Part shown: piece after piece, positions 7,307-15,693 of the stretch | How positions within the stretch are numbered: position 1 is the stretch's first letter | Layout: every line of letters begins with the position of its first letter | The notes under the pieces: generated by a model | What the model saw: only the letters and a program-made list of their open reading frames with translations | The model's database searches: none | Told to the model about the DNA's origin: nothing | Translations under genes and position numbers: made by a program | Origin: RGIG3077 sp045541475 | GTDB lineage: Bacteria; Bacillota; Clostridia; Oscillospirales; Ruminococcaceae | Assembly: GCA_045541475.1 (NCBI GenBank) | Contig: JAZQJI010000005.1 | Location: forward strand, 1-38,244 | Length of the DNA stretch: 38,244 nucleotides | Direction of reading: 5' to 3'

Positions 7307-8821
7307 ATGAATACACCATTGATTTTATTGATTATGGACGGCTTCGGAAACAATCCGAGCGATTACGGCAACGCTATAAAATCGGCAAACACACCTAATC
7401 TTGATAAATATTTTGCAGCTTACCCCAATGTGCTTATTGGCGCAAGCGGTATGGATGTTGGCTTGCCCGATGGACAGATGGGCAACTCTGAAGTTGGTCA
7501 CACCAATATCGGTGCCGGAAGAATTGTTTATCAGGAATTGACAAGAATTTCCAAATCCATTGCCGATGGCGACTTTTTTGAGAATGTTGAGTTTGTAAAG
7601 GCTATTGAAAACTGCAAGGCTAACGATTCTGCTTTGCACCTTTGCGGTCTTTGCTCCGACGGCGGTGTGCACAGCCACAACACACATCTTTACGGTCTTT
7701 TAGAGCTTGCTAAGCGTGCAGGCTTAACAAAGGTTTACGTTCATTGCTTTATGGACGGCAGAGATGTTCCGCCCGATTCCGGCAAGGGCTTTATTGAAGA
7801 GCTTTGCGCTAAAATGGAAGAAATCGGTGTGGGTAAAATTGCTACAATCAGCGGCAGATACTATTCCATGGATAGAGAACTTCGTTGGGAACGTGTTGAA
7901 AAAGCTTACAACGCAATGACCAAGGCAGAAGGCGAGCGTTTTGATTGCCCTGTTAAAGCTATGGAAGTTTCATACGCAAACGGCGTAACAGACGAATTTG
8001 TTGTGCCTTGCGTGTGTGATGAAAACGGCATTGTTAAGGATAATGACAGCGTTATTTTCTTCAACTTCCGTCCCGACAGAGCAAGAGAAATTACAAGAGC
8101 ATTTGTTGATGGTGAATTTAACGGATTTGAGCGCCAGCAGCTTAATCTTACTTTTGTTTGCATGACACAGTATGATGCAACAATGCCCAATGTTCTTATT
8201 GCATTCAAGCCCGATAGTCTTGAAATGCCTATTGGCGAGGTTATCAGCAAAAATGGTATGCGTCAGCTTAGAATTGCTGAATATACAAAGTATGCACACG
8301 TTACATTCTTCCTCAACGGCGGCAGAGAGGTACAGTACGAAGGTGAAGAAAGAATCCTTGTTGATTCTCCCGATGTTCCCACTTATGATATGCAGCCCGA
8401 GATGAGTGCTTACATTGTTACCGACCGTGTTTGCGAATGTATTGAAAAGGATATGTACGACTTTATCGTTCTTAACTTTGCAAACTGCGATATGGTTGGT
8501 CACACAGGCATTTTTGATGCTGCAAAAGCTGCTGTTGAAGCTGTTGATGAGTGCGTTGGCAGAGTAGTTGATGCTATTCTTGCAAAGGGCGGTGTGGCAG
8601 TTGTTACTGCTGACCACGGCAACGCTGATAAGATGTACGAAGATGACGGTGCACCCTTTACTGCGCACACAACATTCCCCGTACCCTTTATGGTTGCAGG
8701 TATGGGCGATGTTAAATTGCGTGAAGGCGGCGTGCTTGCAGATATTGCACCTACAATTCTTAAAATTCTCGGTATTGAGCAGCCTGAGAATATGACAGGC
8801 AAATCAATTATTGTTGATTAA
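7307..8821 (+). CDS. gpmI: Cofactor-independent phosphoglycerate mutase
   Basis: Interconverts 3- and 2-phosphoglycerate using a phosphoserine intermediate and two Mn ions. The alkaline-phosphatase-superfamily fold is evident: LLIMDGFG at the N-terminus supplies metal ligands, the catalytic serine sits in GQMGNSEVGHT, the arginine-rich substrate segment HSHNTH...GRDVPP follows, and the late metal ligands are in NCDMVGHTG and TADHGNADKM. About 504 residues, normal for the family. The ATG at 7307 is chosen; a TTG at 7301 in the same frame, six bases after AGGA (7291-7294), is an equally possible start and would add two residues. Last gene of the pgk cluster; enolase is absent here. Confidence 0.97.
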   Translation: MNTPLILLIMDGFGNNPSDYGNAIKSANTPNLDKYFAAYPNVLIGASGMDVGLPDGQMGNSEVGHTNIGAGRIVYQELTRISKSIADGDFFENVEFVKAIENCKANDSALHLCGLCSDGGVHSHNTHLYGLLELAKRAGLTKVYVHCFMDGRDVPPDSGKGFIEELCAKMEEIGVGKIATISGRYYSMDRELRWERVEKAYNAMTKAEGERFDCPVKAMEVSYANGVTDEFVVPCVCDENGIVKDNDSVIFFNFRPDRAREITRAFVDGEFNGFERQQLNLTFVCMTQYDATMPNVLIAFKPDSLEMPIGEVISKNGMRQLRIAEYTKYAHVTFFLNGGREVQYEGEERILVDSPDVPTYDMQPEMSAYIVTDRVCECIEKDMYDFIVLNFANCDMVGHTGIFDAAKAAVEAVDECVGRVVDAILAKGGVAVVTADHGNADKMYEDDGAPFTAHTTFPVPFMVAGMGDVKLREGGVLADIAPTILKILGIEQPENMTGKSIIVD

Positions 8822-8839
8822 TTTTGATAACGATAAAAA

Positions 8840-8870
8840 ACAGTCACTGCGCAAATGCAGTGGCTGTTTT
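8840..8870 (+). terminator. Terminator of the glycolytic cluster
   Basis: 11-bp stem ACAGTCACTGC / GCAGTGGCTGT (one wobble pair), 6-base loop, then TTTTGTTT, 18 bases after gpmI. Confidence 0.85.
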
Positions 8871-8893
8871 GTTTGGCTGTACCGACACAATAC

Positions 8894-8926
8894 AAAAAAA
8901 CGCACATCACAAAAATGATGTGCGTT
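8894..8926 (-). terminator. Terminator for the convergent minus-strand gene
   Basis: 11-bp stem AACGCACATCA / TGATGTGCGTT with a 6-base loop. On the minus strand it is followed by seven T (A run 8894-8900), so it serves the gene ending at 8954; a weaker T tail on the plus strand may back up the gpmI terminator. Confidence 0.85.
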
Positions 8927-8953
8927 TTGCATATTCTGATAAAATCAACTTGA

Positions 8954-9556
8954 TTAAAGTGCTGAAATATCTGTAATAACGGGAGTGGCTGCGTCTGTAA
9001 CAACCTCTTCAACGGGAGTTGAATAGCTGGGGATAACGGGTACTTCAGGGATTTCCAACTCAGAGATTTCCTCTTTTACAGCTTCTGCAGCTTCAACAGA
9101 GGGAGATGTAATTTCTTCTAAACCGGGAATAACAATTTCCTGTTCAACAGCAGCTTCAGCTGTTTCTTCAACTGTTTCAGAGACAGTTTCAACAACCTCT
9201 TGTGCGGTTTCTTCAACAGTTGCTTCAGATTCCTTAGTTGCTTCTTCGACTGCCTTAGCTTCTTCTTCGGCTGCCTTAGCTTCTTCTTCAGCGGCCTTTT
9301 TAGCAGCTTCTTCAGCTGCTTTTGCTTCCTCAGCAGCCTTTCTGCTTTCTTCGGCAGCAAAGCTTGCAGCACGGTCAAGCTGCTTTACGGGAACACGCTT
9401 TAAGGGAGAATAAAGGAATGCCTTGCAGCTAAAATCAGCATTTACAAGACCTTTTTTCTGACAGCCCACCTTATCGCCGGAATCGTTAAGCTTACCAAAA
9501 GCGCAGTATGCACATTTGGGCTTTATATCAGTACCGAAAATTCTTTTTCTTGCCAT
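8954..9556 (-). CDS. Cys4 zinc-ribbon-like protein with Ala/Glu/Lys repeat tail
   Basis: 200 residues in two parts. Residues 1-60 carry four cysteines (15, 18, 32, 44) in a CAYC...C...C pattern followed by YSPLKRVP; I recall short proteins of this type in Clostridia, made of little more than this segment, with no known function. Here it is extended by an Ala/Glu/Lys coiled-coil-like repeat (residues about 68-105, units such as KAAEEEA) and then an acidic Val/Glu/Thr-rich low-complexity tail ending in a Pro-containing segment. The start ATG at 9556 has GAAGG eight bases upstream; an in-frame TTG at 9574 overlaps that site and is rejected. It has its own promoter inside the end of the upstream gene. 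Confidence 0.85.
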   Translation of the reverse strand: MARKRIFGTDIKPKCAYCAFGKLNDSGDKVGCQKKGLVNADFSCKAFLYSPLKRVPVKQLDRAASFAAEESRKAAEEAKAAEEAAKKAAEEEAKAAEEEAKAVEEATKESEATVEETAQEVVETVSETVEETAEAAVEQEIVIPGLEEITSPSVEAAEAVKEEISELEIPEVPVIPSYSTPVEEVVTDAATPVITDISAL

Positions 9557-9628
9557 TAAATGCACCTTCTTCAAAAAATATTGTAAACGATTGCAAACGG
9601 ACGCACCGAATTGCTTTATGATAATATC

Positions 9629-9657
9629 ATTATATCACATTATTTTGCGTTTGTCTA
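9629..9657 (-). promoter_or_regulatory. Promoter of the Cys4 protein gene
   Basis: On the minus strand TAGACA (9657-9652), 17-bp spacer, TATAAT (9634-9629) with an extended -10 TG (TGATATAAT). The -10 box contains the stop codon of the YlbJ-like gene. Confidence 0.8.
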
Positions 9658-10700
9658 CTGTTTTTTGTAAGTAAAATACAACTCATTAATAAAAGTAACA
9701 GTGAATAAATTGAATTTACCGAGAATTTTGCACTGTAAGCGTTTGCCATTGCGTTAACGCTTGCTGATTGTGCCGGTTCGTTAAACAAAACCAAGCACAA
9801 AACACCGGAAATAAGTGCGGCAAAAAATCTTGCCATAATGAATTTTGCAAAGCAAATTTTAAAACTGCACAGCGAGTAAATCTGCATAATTACGCATATT
9901 CCGCCAAAGGAAAGCAAAGCGGCACGCAAAAAACAAAAGCTTACTTGATTAACACAGCTTACCTCAAAAAAACAGCACCAAAGTGAATATGCGTCAGCGT
10001 AATTGATGCCAAAGAGCCTTTTGCATAAATGACAAAGAGATGAAATTATACCTATATTGCGTGCAATGCAAATTAAAGCCCGCATAAGAAGTATCATGCT
10101 GCACACGCAAAACAGCGATTTTGCACTGCTTTGCGTACAGGCAACAATATCTGCACCGTTGGATTTGATAGTTGTATTTTTTGCCCATTTATCAGATTTT
10201 ATTGAGCGCACGTTTGCTTTGCATAAAACAATAGCAAGCAATAAATTAGCCGTTATATTTGAAATTAAAATGGGGGCAAATTGTGATTTATCAAATACAA
10301 TGCCAAGAATAAATGCAGGTCCGCTTGAATAGCAAAAGTAAGAAAATATGCGTGCTTGATTTTGTGTTATAGTTTTTTCGTTATATAAGTCTGAGAGCAA
10401 TCGTATGCCGACGGGATATCCGCCGAATTGACTGAACAGAAAAACCGCAAGTATCCGCCCATCAAACCCGAAAATTCGCTTTGTTATGGGAGAGAGGTGC
10501 TTTTGAAAAATATCGCCCACGCCCGATTTTATCAGCAAGGATGAAATTATCATAAAAAAATAAAGCGAAGGTATAATGCTTTCTAAACATATATATATAG
10601 CGTCGGATATATCACGCTTTATGTTTTTTGAGTAAATTATGCCAAATATGGCGAGAATAATCAGAATAATCGTTTTAAAAAAACTTTTAGTTTTTTGCAT
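9630..10700 (-). CDS. YlbJ-like sporulation/nucleoside-recognition (Gate) membrane protein
   Basis: About 356 residues, nearly all hydrophobic helices (8-10 predicted by eye). Two features match the YlbJ/Gate-domain family: a GGYPVG segment followed by a charged loop, and a later SSGPAFILG segment, corresponding to the SGYPxG and N-x-S-x-P pairs of that family. In Bacillus subtilis ylbJ is a sigma-E sporulation gene needed for spore heat resistance; whether this protein has the same role is inference. Start 10700 leaves a normal divergent intergenic region; an in-frame ATG at 10790 would run into yqfC and has no ribosome site. Unusually many cysteines in the second half. Confidence 0.7.
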   Translation of the reverse strand: MQKTKSFFKTIILIILAIFGIIYSKNIKRDISDAIYICLESIIPSLYFFMIISSLLIKSGVGDIFQKHLSPITKRIFGFDGRILAVFLFSQFGGYPVGIRLLSDLYNEKTITQNQARIFSYFCYSSGPAFILGIVFDKSQFAPILISNITANLLLAIVLCKANVRSIKSDKWAKNTTIKSNGADIVACTQSSAKSLFCVCSMILLMRALICIARNIGIISSLCHLCKRLFGINYADAYSLWCCFFEVSCVNQVSFCFLRAALLSFGGICVIMQIYSLCSFKICFAKFIMARFFAALISGVLCLVLFNEPAQSASVNAMANAYSAKFSVNSIYSLLLLLMSCILLTKNSRQTQNNVI

Positions 10701-10719
10701 TGAAAAAACACCCAAACAA

Positions 10720-10725
10720 TATAAT
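10720..10725 (+). promoter_or_regulatory. Possible promoter element in the ylbJ/yqfC divergent region
   Basis: The 64-bp AT-rich gap holds a TATAAT at 10720-10725 without a well-spaced -35 (TTGAAA at 10700 is only 14 bp away). The Bacillus homologues on both sides belong to the sigma-E regulon, so a sporulation-sigma promoter is also possible. I cannot assign it. Confidence 0.3.
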
Positions 10726-10764
10726 TTAATAATGATATAGAAAGAGAAAGCAAGGTGAAGATAT

Positions 10765-11007
10765 ATGGGGAATGTGAAAGATAAAGCCATGCGTGCACTT
10801 TACTTAAATTCTATGATGCATATAGACGGAAACAGACGAATTGAAATTGAAAATTGCAAAAAAATTATCGAATATAATGATATTTGTGTAAGACTTAAAA
10901 CAAATTCCTGCACTGTTTGCGTGTGGGGGACTAATCTGAGCGTTGATGATTTTTGCACGGGCGGTATTGTTATTAACGGCAAAATTTCATCGGTTGAGTT
11001 TGAATAA
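10765..11007 (+). CDS. yqfC: YqfC-family sporulation protein
   Basis: Small 80-residue protein of the YabP/YqfC family, recognisable by IEIENCKKIIEYND, the central SCTVCVWGTNL strand and the terminal GKISSVEFE, all typical of YqfC. In Bacillus it is expressed in the mother cell during sporulation; the biochemical role is unknown. Start ATG follows AAGGTGA by six bases. It is 14 bases upstream of yqfD, the conserved partner. Confidence 0.88.
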   Translation: MGNVKDKAMRALYLNSMMHIDGNRRIEIENCKKIIEYNDICVRLKTNSCTVCVWGTNLSVDDFCTGGIVINGKISSVEFE

Positions 11008-11021
11008 TAAGGAGGATTTAG

Positions 11022-12194
11022 GTGTTTGATAATATCAGGGGAGTTGTGCATTTTAAAGTGCATGGCGCTTCGCTTTATCCGTTTGTAGATGAGGTGCGGC
11101 GACAAAAAATAGGTATGCGCCGCCAAAAAATGCAGCATGATTTTTTGAGTGCTGATTGTTATTATTCTGATTTTGAACGCATTGCACAAATTGCTGAAGA
11201 CTACAAGGTTAACATTAAAATTGAGGAAAACAAGGGTGCTGTTTTTCGTGTTAAAAGATATGCAAAGCGGCTTGGCATTGTTTTTGGTGTGATTTTAACT
11301 TTTGCGGTTACGTTTTATTTTTCTAATGTCGTAACACAGATAGAGATTAACGGCTGCGAGATTATAAATCAAAGCACAGTAGCTAACGCTTTGCGTGATT
11401 GCGGAATAGTCAAGGGTGCGTTTATTCCCGATATTGATTTTGAGAGCTGCGAGAGAAGAATAATGCTTGCCATTGATGATATTGCATGGGTGGGCATACG
11501 CAATACGGGCGGCAGAATTGTTGTTGATATTGACGAAATGGTTTACAAGCCCGAAATGCTTGATGAAAATACACCGTGCAACATTGTGGCGCTTTATGAT
11601 GCGCAAATTGTTGAGATGAACGTGCTTGAGGGTGTTGGCTGTGCACAAACGGGTTACACCGTACATAAGGGCGATATTCTGATAAGCGGCGTGCAGGAAG
11701 GAATAAAGGGCGCAACAACAGTAAAACACGCCTTGGGCAGCGTGCGCGGGATTTATAATATAACCGTAAGCTTTACGCAAAATTTAACAGAGGTTGTGCG
11801 AGTTGAAACGGATAATACGGATAACAAAAAGGTGCTTGATATACTTTCGCTTGAAATACCGCTGTATTTTAAATCTTGCGAATACAATGATTATAATCTG
11901 TTGACCAAAAGCGATGAATTATACTTTTTTGGTAAAAAGATACCGATAGAGTTTATGACAAATCAATACAGCGAATGTGAAAACATTGTGGTTAACTATG
12001 CACCCGAAGATGCGCAGGCTATGCTTTTTGAACAAATGCGCAGATATGAAGTGAATTTTTTGCAGGGCACGGAGATAATATCTGCAAAAGCCGATTTTGA
12101 AATAACTGATGAGCAGGCGGTTTTGAGCGTTTTGTACACACTTGAGGGGGAAATTGGCACTAAAAATGAAATTTTGTTTAAAAATTTCGATTAG
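11022..12194 (+). CDS. yqfD: YqfD sporulation protein
   Basis: 390 residues with the YqfD layout: cytoplasmic N-terminal domain (about 1-88) beginning with a strand-rich RGVVHFKVHG segment, one transmembrane helix at about 89-108, and a large extracytoplasmic domain containing a POTRA/FtsQ-like strand (ITQIEINGCEI region) and the conserved HKGDILISG motif. Start is GTG at 11022, six bases after a perfect AAGGAGG (11009-11015). In B. subtilis yqfD belongs to the sigma-E regulon and is needed for spore formation. Its gene neighbours yqfC (upstream) and phoH (downstream) are the classic Firmicutes order. Confidence 0.92.
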   Translation: MFDNIRGVVHFKVHGASLYPFVDEVRRQKIGMRRQKMQHDFLSADCYYSDFERIAQIAEDYKVNIKIEENKGAVFRVKRYAKRLGIVFGVILTFAVTFYFSNVVTQIEINGCEIINQSTVANALRDCGIVKGAFIPDIDFESCERRIMLAIDDIAWVGIRNTGGRIVVDIDEMVYKPEMLDENTPCNIVALYDAQIVEMNVLEGVGCAQTGYTVHKGDILISGVQEGIKGATTVKHALGSVRGIYNITVSFTQNLTEVVRVETDNTDNKKVLDILSLEIPLYFKSCEYNDYNLLTKSDELYFFGKKIPIEFMTNQYSECENIVVNYAPEDAQAMLFEQMRRYEVNFLQGTEIISAKADFEITDEQAVLSVLYTLEGEIGTKNEILFKNFD

Positions 12195-12197
12195 GTC

Positions 12198-12226
12198 TTT
12201 AAAATTTCTGATAGATGTGTTATAAT
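12198..12226 (+). promoter_or_regulatory. Promoter upstream of phoH
   Basis: Extended -10 TGTTATAAT (TATAAT at 12221-12226) with a weak -35 TTTAAA at 12198-12203 and 17-bp spacing. The predicted transcript begins at about 12233, after the in-frame ATG at 12231, supporting the later phoH start. Confidence 0.6.
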
Positions 12227-12269
12227 TAGCATGGTATATTGTAACAGCAAATTTTTTAAGGAATGGTAT

Positions 12270-13238
12270 ATGAGCGAAGTTGTAATCAATGTTGACAATA
12301 TAGAACAGGTGCTTGCGCTTTTTGGCAGCTGTGATGAAAACATTAATATTATACAAAGGCAGTATAATGTTATGGTTTTGAGCCGCGGCACTGATATTAA
12401 AATATCGGGTGAGGAAAAAAGCGTGGAAAGGGCACACAAGGTTATTGAAAGCTTGCTTTCCATGCATCGCAAAGGCGAAAAAATCAACGAGCAGAGCATA
12501 CATTATGTAATTGCAATGTATTCAGATGGGCTTGATGATGAATTAAAGGAACTTTCAAACGATGGCATCTGCCTTACCGCAACGGGTAAGGTTATACGCC
12601 CAAAAACCGTAGGGCAGAAAAAATATGTTGATGCCATTAAGAAAAACACGATAGTTCTTGGTATTGGCCCTGCGGGCACGGGCAAGACTTATCTTGCAGT
12701 AGCTATGGCGGTTAAGGCGTTTAAAGCGCATGAGGTTACAAGAATTATTCTTACAAGACCGGCAGTTGAAGCGGGTGAGAATTTAGGTTTTTTGCCCGGC
12801 GATATGCAGGATAAGGTCGATCCCTATCTACGACCGCTTTACGATGGACTTTTTGAAACTTTGGGAGCGGAAGGCTTTGCACGCCACATGGAAAAAGGCA
12901 CTATTGAGGTTGCCCCTTTGGCGTATATGCGCGGCAGAACGTTGGACGATGCATTTATCATTCTTGATGAAGCACAAAATACCACTAATGAGCAAATTAA
13001 AATGTTTTTAACAAGACTTGGCTCAAACAGCAAAATGGTAATTACGGGCGATATTACGCAGATAGACCTTTCGGACAAGCGTAAGTGCGGACTTATTGAA
13101 GCGATTAAGGTTCTGCGGGGGATTGAGGATATTTACATTCATCGGTTTGATGAAAAGGATGTTGTAAGACATAAGCTTGTTATGGACATTATAAAAGCAT
13201 ACGAAAAATATCATGAGAAAGGTGAGAAAAAGCAATGA
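12270..13238 (+). CDS. phoH: PhoH family ATPase
   Basis: 322 residues. An N-terminal KH-like RNA-binding region precedes a P-loop ATPase with Walker A GPAGTGKT (about residue 132-139) and Walker B FIILDEAQ (about 230), followed by the conserved TGDITQIDL segment. The family is linked to RNA metabolism and in Firmicutes sits with ybeY; the exact substrate is unknown. The ATG at 12270 has AAGGAA seven bases upstream and lies inside the predicted transcript. The stop codon overlaps the ybeY start by four bases (ATGA), showing translational coupling. Confidence 0.94.
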   Translation: MSEVVINVDNIEQVLALFGSCDENINIIQRQYNVMVLSRGTDIKISGEEKSVERAHKVIESLLSMHRKGEKINEQSIHYVIAMYSDGLDDELKELSNDGICLTATGKVIRPKTVGQKKYVDAIKKNTIVLGIGPAGTGKTYLAVAMAVKAFKAHEVTRIILTRPAVEAGENLGFLPGDMQDKVDPYLRPLYDGLFETLGAEGFARHMEKGTIEVAPLAYMRGRTLDDAFIILDEAQNTTNEQIKMFLTRLGSNSKMVITGDITQIDLSDKRKCGLIEAIKVLRGIEDIYIHRFDEKDVVRHKLVMDIIKAYEKYHEKGEKKQ

Positions 13239-13738
13239 CACGCTTAAAGGTTTATGTAAAAAATAATCAGACAGAGGTTAAAGTTCCCGTTGGAATAAGA
13301 ATGCTCATCAGACGTTGCTGTCAGGCTGTGCTTACCGAGGAAAATTTCGGCGAGCCTGCGGAAGTAAGTGTTTCGTTTGTGAGCAATGAAGAAATCAAAA
13401 AGCTTAATAAGATATATAGAGAAAAAGACGCAGTTACTGATGTTTTGTCATTCCCCTTGGGCGAAAACGGCGAGTATGATAAAAATCACGATACAGGTGC
13501 GCTTATGCTTGGTGATATTGTAATTTCGCTTGATACTGCTGTAAAGCAGGCACAGATGTACGGTCATTCGCTTGAGAGAGAAATCGGATTTTTAACCGTT
13601 CACTCCATGCTGCACCTTTTGGGATACGACCACGAAAAGAACACGCTTGAAGAACGCAAAATGCGTGAAAAGGAAGAAGTTATTCTTGATAACATCGGCA
13701 TTTCTCGTTCCACAAGCTATGTCAGTGCGGAACAATAA
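13235..13738 (+). CDS. ybeY: Endoribonuclease YbeY (16S rRNA maturation)
   Basis: 167-residue zinc-dependent RNase of the UPF0054 family acting in 16S rRNA 3' maturation and ribosome quality control. The zinc motif HSMLHLLGYDH (HxxxHxxxxxH) is complete near residue 123-133, and the upstream DVLSFPL and LGDIVIS segments are typical. Start overlaps the phoH stop. The diacylglycerol kinase and cdd genes that follow ybeY in Bacillus are missing; era comes next. Confidence 0.95.
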   Translation: MTRLKVYVKNNQTEVKVPVGIRMLIRRCCQAVLTEENFGEPAEVSVSFVSNEEIKKLNKIYREKDAVTDVLSFPLGENGEYDKNHDTGALMLGDIVISLDTAVKQAQMYGHSLEREIGFLTVHSMLHLLGYDHEKNTLEERKMREKEEVILDNIGISRSTSYVSAEQ

Positions 13739-13757
13739 TTAAATCAACATACATCGG

Positions 13758-13783
13758 CGGCAGTGTTTTGTGCATTGCTGCCG
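13758..13783 (+). other. Intercistronic hairpin between ybeY and era
   Basis: Stem CGGCAGTG / CATTGCTGCCG region (8 bp with two wobble pairs), no T tract. Probably an mRNA stability or processing element, not a terminator. Confidence 0.4.
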
Positions 13784-13817
13784 AAAGTTTAAATTGAAAG
13801 AAATAGGATAAGTATAT

Positions 13818-14711
13818 ATGGAAACCAAAACAGCATTTATTACAATTGCAGGAAGAACAAACGCGGGCAAATCATCGCTTTTAAACGCAATTATTGGAGA
13901 AAAAATTGCAATTATAAGCGATAAAACCCAAACCACGCGTACAAAAATAACAGGACTTTTAAATATAGATCAAACTCAGCTTGTTTTTATGGATACCCCC
14001 GGTTTGCACAAGGCAAAGAACAAGCTTAGCGAATATATGCTAAACTCTGTGCGTGAAAGTGCAAGCGGGGTTGACGTTGTGCTGTTTGTTTGCGATTGCA
14101 CACGAAAAATGGGCGAGCAGGAAAAAATGATGCTGACAAATCTGATGAAATCTAAAACGCCCGTTGTGCTTGTGCTTAACAAAATTGATTTGCTTGAGGA
14201 TAAATCGGTGCTTGCAAAAACCATGGTAAGCCTTTGCGCAGAATTTGAATTTGCCGCAGTTATTCCCGTAAGCGTTATTGAAAATGACGGCGTTGACCTT
14301 GTTCTTGCCGAGGTTTTGAAGTATGCCGTTCCTTCGGTGCATTTTTTTCCCGATGATAAATTAACCGACCGTACCGAAACTTATCTTGCTGCTGAAATGG
14401 TGCGTGAAAAGCTTTTGATGCTTTTAAAAGATGAGGTTCCGCACGGCATTGCGGTTGAGGTTGAAAAATTTGCCGAGCGTGATAATAAAGATATTCTTGA
14501 TGTGCACGTTGTTATTTATTGCGAAAGAGCAAGCCATAAAGGCATAGTTATAGGCAAAAACGGCGCAATGCTAAAAAAAATAGCAACAATGGCAAGAAGA
14601 GATTTAGAAGATTTTTTCAGAATACAAGTAAATCTGCAATGTTTTGTCAAGGTTCGTGAAGATTGGCGAAATCGTGACGGAATAATACGTAGTCTTGGTC
14701 TGGGCGAGTAA
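13818..14711 (+). CDS. era: GTPase Era
   Basis: 297-residue GTPase that binds the 3' end of 16S rRNA and helps 30S assembly. G motifs: G1 is GRTNAGKSS (most Era proteins have GRPNVGKS), switch threonine in QTTRTK, G3 DTPG, G4 NKID; G5 reads SVIE, a variant of the usual SAxxG. The C-terminal KH domain has GIVIGKNGAMLK. All residues that contact the phosphates are kept, so it should be active. AGGA (13805-13808) precedes the start by nine bases. The neighbours phoH, ybeY and recO agree with the assignment. Confidence 0.96.
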   Translation: METKTAFITIAGRTNAGKSSLLNAIIGEKIAIISDKTQTTRTKITGLLNIDQTQLVFMDTPGLHKAKNKLSEYMLNSVRESASGVDVVLFVCDCTRKMGEQEKMMLTNLMKSKTPVVLVLNKIDLLEDKSVLAKTMVSLCAEFEFAAVIPVSVIENDGVDLVLAEVLKYAVPSVHFFPDDKLTDRTETYLAAEMVREKLLMLLKDEVPHGIAVEVEKFAERDNKDILDVHVVIYCERASHKGIVIGKNGAMLKKIATMARRDLEDFFRIQVNLQCFVKVREDWRNRDGIIRSLGLGE

Positions 14712-14797
14712 TTTTTGCAAAAATATCCACAAATAACTTTTCAAAAAACGCAGATAATTCTAATGCGGCGCAAAACAATTTTTGCAAAGGAATTTTG

Positions 14798-14959
14798 ATG
14801 TTTATGAAAAGCTTGAATGATAAATGGAATACGTTTTATAAATCGGGTAAAATTGCCGATTATCTTGACTATGCAAAGGCACAAAACGCTTGTGCAAGCG
14901 AGGTGAATTATGCTGATAACAACGGCGGGCGTTGTGATAAGGGAACGCCAGATAGGTGA
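14798..14959 (+). CDS. yqzL: Small YqzL-like protein between era and recO
   Basis: A 53-residue reading frame with AAAGGA (14786-14791) six bases before its ATG. The N-terminal half, KWNTFYKSGKIADYLDY, follows the YqzL pattern W-x-x-F/Y-x-x-(S/T)G-x-I-x-x-Y-L, and yqzL is exactly the small gene found between era and recO in Bacillus. Function unknown. Its last 50 bases overlap the start of recO in another frame, and the C-terminal half (after about residue 30) is unlike YqzL; the overlap could be real coupling. The name rests on pattern and position, not on a search. Confidence 0.65.
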   Translation: MFMKSLNDKWNTFYKSGKIADYLDYAKAQNACASEVNYADNNGGRCDKGTPDR

Positions 14960-15668
14960 AAATGATAAATTTATTGATATATTAACTGATAAAAACGGCG
15001 TTATCGAGGTTTCGGTTAAGGGTGTTAAAAAGCTTAACAGCTCAAATAGCGCCGCCACACAGCTTTATACCTATTCAAATTTCTGCGTGCAGAAAAGGGG
15101 CGAGAGGTATTATCTCAACAGTTCTGAGCAGATAAAGAATTTTTACGGTATAAGAATGGATATTGACAAGCTCTCGCTTGCGTGCTATTTCAGTGAGGTT
15201 ATTACCTATGCGGTAAGCGATGAAGAAAATACGGGCGAAATTTTGCGTTTGCTTTTGAATACGCTGTATTTTTTGTCAAATTCAAAGCGTGATTTGCGCC
15301 TTTTGAAAAGCATTTTTGAACTGCGCTTTGTCAGCGAGATTGGCATGATGCCCAATGTTACCGCCTGCCTTGAATGTGGCGAATATAAGGCAGAAAAAAT
15401 GTTTTTTGATTTGACAAATGCCTGCTTTTATTGTGAAAAATGCTTTTCCGATGTTGAATCTGATAATGCCGTGAGTTTGACGCCTGCGGTTGTTAGCGCT
15501 GTGCGACATATTGTTTTGGCAGATTTTAACAGACTGTTTAATTTCAAAATTTCACCGCTTAGTCAAAACAAGCTTTCGCACGTTACCGAACAATATCTTT
15601 TGACCCATGTCGGCAGAAGTTTTAGAACATTGGATTTTTATAAATCCATGGTTGACGAACAATTTTGA
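14910..15668 (+). CDS. recO: DNA repair protein RecO
   Basis: 252-residue recombination mediator that loads RecA with RecF and RecR at gaps. N-terminal OB fold begins with the typical VVIRERQIGENDKFIDIL; the C-terminal helical domain carries a zinc site with CLEC (about residue 153-156) and CFYCEKC (about 171-177). Start has GAGGTG four bases upstream and lies inside the yqzL-like gene. Ends 25 bases before mutS2. Confidence 0.93.
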   Translation: MLITTAGVVIRERQIGENDKFIDILTDKNGVIEVSVKGVKKLNSSNSAATQLYTYSNFCVQKRGERYYLNSSEQIKNFYGIRMDIDKLSLACYFSEVITYAVSDEENTGEILRLLLNTLYFLSNSKRDLRLLKSIFELRFVSEIGMMPNVTACLECGEYKAEKMFFDLTNACFYCEKCFSDVESDNAVSLTPAVVSAVRHIVLADFNRLFNFKISPLSQNKLSHVTEQYLLTHVGRSFRTLDFYKSMVDEQF

Positions 15669-15693
15669 TACATATTGACACAGGAAGATTTTT

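Noticed and set aside
10701..10790. 30-residue N-terminal extension of the YlbJ-like protein
   Set aside because: It would overlap the yqfC start and ribosome site and has no Shine-Dalgarno of its own.
13818..14711. Era with a defective GTPase site because of GRTNAGKSS
   Set aside because: The lysine, serine and glycines that bind phosphate are all present; the changes are at tolerated positions.
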